From: Lutraria lutraria
Taxonomy: Eukaryota; Mollusca; Bivalvia; Venerida; Mactridae
Assembly (NCBI GenBank): GCA_964023205.1
Contig: OZ026847.1
Coordinates: forward strand, 5,206,819-5,270,818
Direction of reading: 5' to 3'
Length of the DNA: 64,000 bases
The position numbers were made by a program, and so were the translations under genes. The notes beneath the pieces were generated by a model, which did no database searches, was not told the origin of the DNA, and was given only the letters and a program-made list of their open reading frames with translations. Of this stretch, positions 27,801 to 39,800 are shown piece after piece. Each line of letters starts with the position of its first letter. Positions within the stretch are counted from its first letter, which is position 1.

Positions 27801-30800
27801 AAGCAATTGAAAACATAAGACATTAATGCCGAAATGTAGAACTGCTATTTAAAAATAAATGCAAATGAACTAAATAAATTTATGTAATTTAACCAAAGTG
27901 TCAAAGCTTTCTGAAATACTTAGAGATACATTTGTAATGGCTTTATCTCACACAGTAAGATGGAAAATATTTCTTTAACTATCTTGGCTCCATGCTTATT
28001 GGAAATTATTCAAGACAAACTTGCTTAAATGTTCTAGCTTAATCATACTTTAAAATACAGTGCATTTTCAATTGATACAGCACTAAAGGAAGATGCTTTC
28101 CTATAGGCATAGAGTAATCAAATCAACAGTATTTTCCTCCCAGGAATATGAGAACTTTATCAAATCAAAGACACATAGTGCTTTACCAAATTCACAATAA
28201 TATAGAATAGATTTTCAATTTTAGAGAAACTTATCGATTAGAAATGCTACTCAAAAGAAGGTCCCTTCATTCAGCTGCCTCATCTCACATTACTAGTTTT
28301 CTCACAATTCCAATAACGGGCCATAAGCTGATTATCAATAAGAATTCAGTTTTTTTCCTACCTTTTCACAGAAATTTAACAAAAAAATACATTAAAAATT
28401 CTACATTTTATCACAGTTAGCAGGACTAATTGTCAGCTGGAAAGGTTAGATGCATGTGTACCAAAATAACATTTGAGAAGGTCTAAATGCCAATTGGAGA
28501 AAGGCTAAATGCCAGTACTAAAGTAGCACTGGAGAAAGGCTAAATGCCAGTACTAAAGTATCAATGGACAATGGCTAAACACCAGTACTAAAGTATCAGT
28601 AAAGAAAGGCTAAATGCCAGTATTAAATAAAGTACCGGCTGAGAAAGGTCCTCATCTGACAAGACAAAAAATACTACCAAACAGAGGAAAATTTAACTTA
28701 CATCGATTCAGTTATTTTATATTATTCAATGATGCAGTTTTGCTATTAATACAGCTAATTAAGTTACTTCGAATAAATTCTCGAGCATATCAAAAGTAAA
28801 AATCCATGGAGGCATGGTGCTTAGAAAATTCAAATCTTATTCCTGGAATGTAAATAAACTACGCAGATTAATGATTACATACAATTCATACGGTTTGCTA
28901 TATATTTCTAAATAGACATTTAACACGTTATTGCAATTTTAAGGAGAAGTCTGCAGTAAAGAATGTCATGATGATATTACTTAATGCAAAAAACATTTAA
29001 CTAAGTGTCTAATTCAGTGAATGCCGTCAACTCTACATAGCAACCAATAACAGGATTCTTTGTCAAAGACACATTAATATGCTTAAACATGCCACATATT
29101 CAATGAAATGACTATTCTCTCATCTTTTATCCATCTTATGTCTTCCTTACTGCATTAATATCACATAAAATTAACTTCTAAGGCGTAAAAAAATTGTTCG
29201 TTTCTGGCTACTCGATCTACCCTAACTTCTCCCAGTGACCCTAGACTTTTTATTAAGTCCGAGAAGCGGTACTGTACATTCACTGTCTCACTTATTCACC
29301 GTTCCACACACTTTCCAAGAGCCAAAATAAATATAAATAAAAGTCTCCCTATTTTAATGAGCTTGTAACCAAAAACAAACATTTTGAAGGCCTGATTGAT
29401 TGAAATAAATTGTACAACAAGAAAAGCATTTATTTTATCTATATTCACTGTAAGACAGTAATTTTTTTCAATGTGTTTGTTTTCTCCATTCAATAAAAGC
29501 TGAATAACTCATTATCATCATAAATAAAATGTGTATATTTCCTTAAAAGCTACGTTTGGACTTTGAGACAATAATTTACCTTTTTTGAAGAGTGTTGAAA
29601 AACTAGGAGGTCCTTTATACTAGGGCCCATATATTCACAGTCTAGAAACCTAACATCACAATTATATGTCACAAGTGCCGGTTAAAACAGCAAAAAAACA
29701 GCAAAGTCAAATGACATAATCAACTTTGAACAAACCAGCTTTCAAGAGATACACCATTTTTTACAACAGAAAAAAGAAATATGTCCTCAAACTGACAACA
29801 AAAATTCAGCCATCCTAGTCACCTAGTCTAGAAGTTTTTATTCGTAAAATTACGTTTAATGGAGTTTCAAATAAGAGTGTCCTGTTCACAGCTTATAAAA
29901 GCCATAAAAATACAAAAGAAATAATCAATAACAATTGAACACTGCATTTGGTCCACATGCAAAGAACACGTTCTCTAAATATCAAAGAATATCAAATCAA
30001 ACAGCCCCAATAAAGGGAGATAAATATCAACCAAACACAACACAAAACGTTGCATAAATTTGAAAAGCAGATGAGATCTCGACAGGTTAATTATCTGAAA
30101 CCATTCTCATTTGAATAATCATAATACAATTTCACTAAAAAGATATAATATTTCACATAAAAGAAATTTGTTCATGTTTTAAAAGCGCTATCAATCTGGA
30201 AATTAACACAGCTCGTGAGCTGCAGATAAAGACTAGGAAACTATTTGTTAGGTAACAATCAGTAGGACGGAAATTTTTCTGGCACAAATAGCGAACTTAT
30301 CATTTCAATTTAATTGCTGTCAATTTGTTACCATGGTGATAAATGTACTAAGACCTGTTTGATTCTTACCAAAATGAAGTCTAAAAATTGAATTTATTTT
30401 TTGTGACACTTGGAGAAAAAATGCTTTTAATGTCCATCTTACCATGAATTTCAAAATTCATGAGTTTGGCTACAAACAAAAACTCTAGAATAGTTTAAAC
30501 TACTTCTGCTTTAAAAGAAAAGTTAGCTCTTCCTAAAAAATATATGCAGTGAGTTTATTTAAACAGACTGACTAAAATGATGATCAGATATCATAGACCG
30601 ACCCCCACCCACCCTACCACAGTACTATCACAAGTAATACTCACCAGGTATACGTTGGTGGTTTTTAGTAATAATCTCATGTTTACGCTTATATTCAAAG
30701 TCTCAATTACAAGATTTTATTTTCTTACAAAAAACCTGATATGTGAACATAAACTGTTTTTTTATCAATCTGTACCATACTGGTAAAGCCATTACAAGTC

Positions 30801-33800
30801 TAGTTTGTGAATTAGTAGCTTTTAATCGAAGTCATAAATATACATTAAACTGAATATCAAAAGCAGTTAAAGGATTTTATTGCAGTAAGTTAAAGGTTTT
30901 AATGCCGACTGTGGATGTTTCAATGTATATGTCGGGTCATAAATAGCATTAAAATAAATAGTTTTATGAGGTCTACTTGAATTCAATGATCTAACAAAGA
31001 TATATCACACATACTTTTAATGCATTTCTTGATTTTAATGATTAACAATACCGACAGTTGCATATAATTAAATTTAATTGATCGATAAATAAATCTTTGG
31101 TTCTGAATTAAAAATTACATCATAAATGAAAAAAGCAATGAAGATACTTGCAACCTCAGTTGAGTATTCGCTGCGGTTTGTCGCACAAACAGTTTGGGTC
31201 ATTTGGTGACTTCCAGCTTTAATGGTGGTGGACTTGTTTTGTTTATATCGAGTTTTACACCCCTTTTCAACAGTCAAGAGTCATATGAGGCGGACAGTTC
31301 ACTTAACCATCGCTTCTGGGAAAAACCAGTACTAGACTCCCATCCTCTGTAAGCAACAGCCTACTTTCTCACATATAGAGAAATGATCGGTAGCTGGGCT
31401 CAAACTCAGTGACTTTAACCACTCGACCAGGGAGGCGTGTGAATGGTTTTTTAACGTCATTTATCAATCTTTCAGTTATGTACGACTGTCAAGGTTTTAA
31501 CGGCAGTGTGAACCCCTGAGTAGAATCCCCAACCTTCAGTAATCCAGCAGGATTGTTTCCTCATAATGTGAAATTTGTCTGGTTCTCGGCAAGATTAAAA
31601 CACACAGCATAGGGGGCTAGTGATTACTTGTTAGAGACTTTAACCATTCTACCACGGAAGCCCCCCCCCCCCAGAAAAAATTCACTTTTATGCCTTAAGA
31701 ATGATTTATTGTCCCTTTGATTGATGTCAATTTTGTTATATATGAAAGTACACTAGGTTGACATGTAGATAATTAAATAACACAAGTATACACTATATTT
31801 GTCAAGCAATTGTAACAATACTTATATCTATGTACATCATGCACGGAATTCAGAGATAAATCAAGAAGGCTGTAGAATTATAGATCAATACTAAATATAT
31901 ATACAGTAAAACCTCGATTATCCGAACACCGATTATCCGAATACCCGGTATTATCCGAATAAAATCTACGGTCCGGATTACGTCTCTATATATTTCAAGT
32001 ACAACGAACCCCGGTTATACGAATCGGATTTTACGAATACCTGGTGTAATCCGAATGCATTATTTGGTCCCTAAAGTTACAAATGCGCGTATTTTCACAC
32101 CTATTATTCGAAGTCGTCAATTTAACAATGGCCGATTAAGAATCAAATGTCGTGTGACAAACAATGTGTCACATCAATTCATACACGAAGCGTGTCAACA
32201 GTTCAATTATCGTTAAGTTGACCATATTGTTTGTTACGCTTTTATACTAATCGCGACGAATATTACACTATGATCTTGGGTATAATAAGTTAATATGCGT
32301 ACGTACCTGCATGGTGATCTGTATGAACTTATTTGCATTTCAGCGTCAATAAAAAATTTAAAACAGATTCGAACACAGTTAAACAAAGCTAACTAGAATA
32401 TGATGATTTAGTGAAAAAACGTACCAAACCTAAAAACATTACGTCTTCGATTCTTTAATTGTCTTAGAATGTTACAATAGCGATGCCTAGTCGATCGTTA
32501 GTTAGTGAAATGAGAATGACATATTATTGTGTCGGATTGTATTCTGCATAATCCATAAATGCGCGGATATATATTTAACAAGAATTATTGTTTCATTGGT
32601 TAACTCATATACATTCATAAAACAATGATAAATAATAAGTGTTTGTTGTACATTTTATTTTATTCTTATTATCAAATAAATAACGTCATGTTTACATACG
32701 AGAGTTAACTCCCTTGCAATATACGGACAGTACGGAATTTATCGTTTCCAACCAATACATTATACTGAAATGGATTATTCGAAACCATGGATTATCCGAA
32801 TGATTTTTCAGGTCCCAATGACATTCGAATAATCGGGGTTTTACTGTAATACATACAATGCATGTTTATGACATCAGGAACTAATTCGAAGGCTCAGCGC
32901 AACACTGTCGTAACTTGTTCTTATTTCAATATGAGTTACGCCACTGTTGCATTGAACCCTCGATTATTGCATTATGGACAAATTTTGTTTCATATAAAGA
33001 CGTGGATATTGTTTCTTCTAGGTCTCTTTAGCTAAGAATGTGTGGTCCTTAGCTCTCTTGAAGGAAATAAAAATGCCATATATGATATATGTGTATAGGA
33101 TGCTCCGCTCACATTACCACAGTTTTACAGTGGCACAGTTATCAGTTATTTAAAGCTACAAGTACATAAAATTGCCAACCCATGAAATTTGTCTAACTCT
33201 TTAAAAACAGAGGAGGGGAATTTGTCCTCAACTTTTTATTCGGCCCAAGGAACACAAAATCACTTTCAAGAGCAAAGAAAATCCCTGACCTACCTACCCA
33301 AACATGTAACCAGACGTAAACAATCATTTTTAAGGCCTAATCCCAGCTACCTTATAATAAAGTTCTAGATTTTAAAAAAGCTTACAATTTTATAATCACC
33401 ATATGAATGGAATTATGTTTTTTCCCAAACATGCATCAATTTACAAAAATAATTATTTCAACTTGCCAGAAATACAAACAGGGTACAGACAGAACACATA
33501 AAGTAATATAAATCTGGTTGCTGGCTTTAATGAAGACAAACAGAATGCATCGGCTGACTGTACACAAATTTTAAATGACTTTAACAAGATGTTAAAAATA
33601 AGATAAGCAGTATGACACTAATAGACAGAGATCCACATTATGGTGTCTATTCACCAACAGACCTCAGGCCCGAGGTTTATAAAACTTGAGATTTGTCTCT
33701 GATCTCAAGTCTTGTATCTTGTTTTTGCAATTTCTGAGATAATTGTGGTCAGACAATAATGATATTATTGATACCTTTGTAGTATGTCAGCATAACTGAG

Positions 33801-36800
33801 CTGATCATGTGTTTGAACATTAATCAGTTCTATCTTTGCAACCATAATACTTTGAGAATAGAATGAAAATTTGAGATTTCTCTCATATCTTATAGCCTTG
33901 GGACAAGAACTAGATTTTAAGATACTGATGCAACAATTCAGACCTTTAAGCACCATTATTAAACTCTGTTATAAACATATATACACGAACCAGGACCAAA
34001 GATTACAAAATTTGAGAACAATCTCAGAGCTAATGATCTCAATTCCATTCTCACAATACTTTGGTTGAAAAGATAGTGCTGATTAATGCTGAAATGCATG
34101 CTCAGAACAATTATGCTGTCAGACTAAAGTACTTTGATCTTCGATAACTGTAAGCTTTGAGTATGGACTCAAAATTTGAGCTTCGAGACTGTTCTCATAT
34201 TTTATAATCTCGGGCAGGGACCAGATTTTTATATTCCATTGCAACAACTGAGGGTAATATAATACTATGCTTCTTTATAAAATTCAATTATAAATATACA
34301 TTCCTGTGTGTTTGAAACCCTATAATAGAAAGTGGCTCTGTCCTGGTGTAAACCTTTAATTTGTAGCGATAGACTTAAATATTTCAAGATTCAAATTTTA
34401 AAATATCATTCTACATTCAAAGGACAAAATGAGAGTTTAAACAGGATAAGATATAACCATACTGCTCTGAATAAGTATTCGCAAGAACTAGATTTAATGG
34501 GGCATACCCTACAACTTGGTGCATCTAGAATCAAGGCAAAATGATGATAAATTAGAAGGTTGTAAAGAAAATAGCCGACGAAGGAAGTTTCAGCCAAAAA
34601 TTCATCCAATTAAAAATAAAATCACAAAAAATATGTATTTGTGACGCATACATTTAGTCATGGAAATGTCATGTAGTCGTCAGAGAAGTATGTCAACAAT
34701 CAGCAAATTTGAAATTTACCTCTTCTTTGAAGTGTGCATGCCCGTAAGTTTCCATAAAAGATCGAAAAATCTTTGGAATTTGTTGTACAATTTTTGGGTG
34801 GAAGTGATTTATTATTCATAGTTATGATTTTTGCGGCTAGTACCTAAACTAGTCATTTTATGACCCAAGTTCTTCTTGCAATTATCCATTATATATTGTT
34901 TTACATATACATCTAGCACATTTTTACACTTTCACAGAATGTTCGCCAGTTGTAGGGTATGCCCCTTTAAAGCTTATATTGATTTCACATATTGTTCTTT
35001 TTGAGTTCTTGATTTGATTGAATTTAATACAGATGCTAGCTAGGGTATGCCCCTTTAACCAAAATATGTATGATGTAAATAAAATAATTATCTAAAAAAA
35101 AATTAAAACTTCCACTTACTGTTTCCTTTAAAGGTAGTAACTCCTTTCTTATCTTGAAGAAATTCTTCCCATAAACTCGTAGACCTTTCACAAAACGTTT
35201 CTGTAAAATACAATATTCATAAGATATTCGGTGATTATGTTTCTCTTAGGAATACTTTTGTTTGCATAAATGCATGTGTGATAAATAGAAAACCTCCAGA
35301 GGAATGTTAAAGTTGCGAGCTTCCAGTAAAAAAAGATATTATTTTGAAATGTATTCACCATCAATTGAATATGTTTGCTATAATTCCTGCCGGCTGAATA
35401 CAATAAAATCTAAATCTTCCTACGCCCCTGTCACACTGTAGACAGACTTGATAAAATACAAATATATTTGATAGACAACTGGAGCTAAAATCATACTGTA
35501 AGAATTGGAATAACACAATTCGGAGTTGATTTCAAAACCAAACCATCACATGCATTGACAATCAAGTTTGTACTGTAAACAACTACAAAGCAACAGTTTT
35601 TAATGAGATTTGAGGCAAAAAACTGACATTTTTTTAGTTAAACAAACCCATCTTCAAAATTAATTCATTTTAAGCTCAATAGTTATATTAGAGCTTTTTT
35701 GTAAACACTCTCCAGTCCTGAAGCCTGAAGAATAGTTATATTAGAGCTTTTTTTGTAAACACTATCCAGTCCTGATGCCTGAAGAATAGTTATATTAGAG
35801 CTTTTTTGTAAACACTCTCCAGTCCTGAAGCCTGAAGAATAGTTATATTAGAGCTTTTTTTTGTAAACACTCTCCAGTCCAGAACTAGGTAAACACCTGA
35901 AGCCACAAGCTTATAAAACATATGACCAGTCTTCAAGCTCAAATCTCAAGTCCATTTTCAAATTATTATAGCTGATTCAAGTTTTAATATACAATGTATA
36001 TACATTTGTATTCAGACCAATTATGCTCTCAATCAAATCATTATTGTCTGATCATTATTAAATTAGAAATATTAAAAGACAAAATATGAGATTTGAGCTT
36101 GTATGCCAATAATAAGTTTTATAACCTTGGGGCCATTTCTAGTAAGATTTGATTTCGACCTTTACAGTGAGGTGTGTGGGGGGTGGGGTGAAGCTACACT
36201 GCTACTTGCATTGTTTTAGAGTACAGTCAAACATGACGTGAACAAAGGCCACCCTTAGGAAAGACATAATCTGGTCTTTATTGACAATGGACCCTTATTT
36301 GGAGGCCATATTGTCATAAGAAATCACTGCCTTTTTCAAAAGAATGGTCGCTATTCACAGGGTGGCCTTTATTCGGAGATGGCCACTAACACGGGTCTGA
36401 TTGTACTTATATAACTACTGAGAATGAATACGTAGGTGGGAAAAAAAACGCACGAAAAACATAACGCCATTTTCCTAATTTCTGAAAATATTTTATTCCA
36501 AGACAAATATCAGTCTTGCCCCTTTTGTAGGCAGACAAAATAAACATCAACAGAAGAATACACTTCCCCCCTGAAATGAACGGCAAGTCAAGTGCTACAT
36601 GAGAAAAGCATTAAAGACATTTGTATTTTATCTGCAGATAAATTATCCAGATAGATTAAATACAGAAATACAGAGAAGTTCTACATTCTCGCTGAGACGA
36701 ACATTACATATTACCCACCACATTGTTAATACCTAACACGCAAGTAGAAATTTTTGCTTCACTGGAGAAATAATTGCGTGTGATACGAATGCCACTATTA

Positions 36801-39800
36801 TATCTCAACCAATTCTAACAAATGGCATTAGGCCTCTTTTTATGGTTAAGTATCAATTAAACCCCAATAACCTGTCAAAAGTTAAACCCCGAAACTATGC
36901 GTTGCCATGGAGACAAAATTATCAGTTGCTGCAACTAACATAAAATCTACTTCATAAAAGCTAATTTGTGATCAAAAGAGCTTCATGGTACAATAAAATA
37001 GAGGGGGAAAGTTGATAGAGGAAATAAAATACAAGTTATCGACTGCTAGAGGCAGTCGCTCTCACAACGTGCATATTCTCTCAATATGCAAATGAAGTAT
37101 TTTGCGTTAATAGATCCCAGTTGTACAGACATCCAAGACTTATTTCCCTTTCATCTGGTAATATACGAGGAACGCGAATCTAACTAAGTCATGTATTAAT
37201 GGCATAAAATTCAACAAGCAATATTCTATTACAGGACTACAACATTGAAAGTATTCTTTCATGTTCAGCGGTACACACTACTTAAGTGTAGTGCCAAATG
37301 TGCAATATTTTGAATAATGGTATAAAATATGGATCTCCGACTTAAAGAATTGTATTATATTTCATGATAGCTTTACCCAGATCACATTAACTTCATTCTA
37401 TAGCTATTTTATAGTTATTGAATTCAAATAATGCTCTACTTACAGTCGTGCCTGTAAATCATGGCCAACATAGGGAGAGAAGAAATTCATAGGACTTTTA
37501 TTCACAGTTGACCTTTAGCCACAGGGAACCTTTATTCACTGTTGACTTTTATACACAGTTGACCTTTATACACAGACGACCTTATATACAACTGGCCATA
37601 ATTCACAAGGTGATCTTCAACTTAAACTTGGATTGAATGTATTTCAGAAAGTTGATAAATTTTATTGACTGAAGTATATTTCATAAGAATTTCACAAATT
37701 TTGGTACTTTAAAAATGTGGAATCAAAGACTACATTATCAGAAACTAACAAGATAAGTGAGACTTTCGTTACATCTTTTAACATTTCATCAAAAATAACC
37801 AAAATGGTTTCACGGAAGGAAAGTTCTTATTTCAAAGTAATGAATGGACTCCATATTCTCTACATCGAAGTCTTTATCTTGACAGCCAACATTAAATCTT
37901 GTGTATCAATACTAGACACATTTTATTGCAACAGAGACCAACAACCTATAGTACAATACAGTGCAACCTCTCCAAAACAACACCCTTCCAGAGTAGCAAA
38001 ATAACGCTGTTCTTGAGAGGTTGTTGCTTTAGAGAGGTTACATTTATAGTTAAATCCTACAGTGGGAAAACACAATGCTGTTTTTGCAGGGAAGGTTGTT
38101 GCTTAAGAGAGGGGGCTCCTCTGGGGAGGTTGTACTGTAACATCTATCTATTAAACAAGAAGATGAGCCAGATTTCACTATTTTCACGATACAGTCAGAA
38201 ACTGGTGTCAACGGCCACCTCCAAATTAAGGCCACCCTGTGAATAAAGGCGATTCTTCTAAAACCCATTATAAATTATTTAGAACAAATTGACACCAAAA
38301 TAAAGGCCATCTATCAATAAAGTCTGCATAAAGTATGTCTCTCCCAAGGTTGGCCTTTGTTCACAGGTTTGACTGTACATAGATAAGCCTTCCTGTGACA
38401 GGAATTATAGGCTTATAAGTCAAAGAATTGTTCTTTAATTATTTTGTTTCCGGACAGTGGGATGATCAGCAGATGACAGGATGGAGATTGTGAGGTGTAA
38501 CCTACCACACCTTACTCAGGAGGTGGCTAATAGATCAATCCTATATTATAACGCCATTATCAGATCTCACCAGTTTATCTTATTGTTTCTTTCATTTCAT
38601 TGTCACATCTTTGGATTGATTTTACCTCTTTTCCTCATTTCCTGAGCTTAGCAAATAGTTCTCAATGGATGAAGACAAAGACCGTCAGATCTCATGAAGC
38701 GTAATATTGGATAAACCACCACTTCCCACATTGATACAGTGTAATAGCTTCTAGCCATACTATGTTACTATCAATAGCATCACAAATCAATACAAACTCT
38801 TAAAGGGACATTACCGTACATGGTAATGAGAAAAAAACTGCCTGTTGATGGTTAAAGGGACATAACTATGGAGATTAAGTTAAGTATCAATATATTCTAT
38901 GGCAGAGCACTAGTACTACTGCTGGAGCTTTATCGACCTTGGAGTAATGAGCTTTGATTTCCTTAAGGACACTGGCTTTTATTTATCGTACACGAGTATT
39001 ATTGAACCACTGGCACTGACCCGCTACGTTGGGATGAACACGTGAAAATTAATAGCTTGACACCCGTATCAGAAATATTAACATCACCATACTTGGCAAC
39101 CATCTTTGGCAGTTATATTAACTGGCTGTTTATAACTCATTCACTTACTATTGAGTTCTCAATGTTTTACCAAGAAAGTAAAAGATTACACAAATTAAGG
39201 ACTAGCTGAGAACATCAGGTCACTTTCCGACAACAGATAACTGTGATAAATCCAAGGAGTGTTTAGCCTTACAAACGCACCCATGTACAAATAAGCCTAA
39301 AATGAATACTGGACAAGAAGATAACTATATCAAAAGAGATTGTGTTCAACAAGGATACTAGAAAAGTACAAGGATTAATCTCAATATGTAAAACAAAATG
39401 AGTACATGATACAAAGTGCAGTGCATATCAATGTCGAGTGACAGCAAGTTTGTAGACCAATGTCTAAGAATTTTAAAGTCCCATAATCAAATAAATTTAT
39501 CGGTCGTAATAGTTTCTGTTTGTTTTATAACAGAGGAATCCGGTGTGTTTTCCTCCTGTGCATACTTTATATCAAGCAAAAATGTATCCAAACCACCATC
39601 GTATTTTTTTCAATATCATTGAAAAAAATACTATTTATAGAACAGCTGTGTTATTATGCACACGGCATGAAGTGACGTCACACGCTCTATATATTTCCAG
39701 TTTACAAAAGCAAAATTCTCAGCGAAATGCGTGTTTTTAGAAGAAAAGGGGCTTGTTTCGTCTGTAATAATTATCTTGGGATAATATCAGCAAGTGTATG

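Larger units (their letters stand above)
11457..35119 (-). other. RERE giant intron, 23.7 kb, splitting the SANT domain
   Basis: Phase-0 intron between KET and GEL of the SANT domain. Contents in order: 71-bp duplication (11805-11960), TTAA MITE (13427-13813), SINE (14663-14908), 173-bp pogo-like element (15489-15661), TIR element with tandem core (15983-16610), hairpin repeats, satellite (21945-25062), gap (25634-25833), retro-insert (26671-26916), 35-bp array (28473-28640), 943-bp pogo-like element (31904-32846) and TTAA MITE (34494-34970). Because the flanking exons join exactly as in RERE, no exon is expected inside. Stretches 16.6-17.8, 17.9-21.1 and 28.7-31.2 kb show nothing I can name beyond short repeats. 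Confidence 0.85.
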
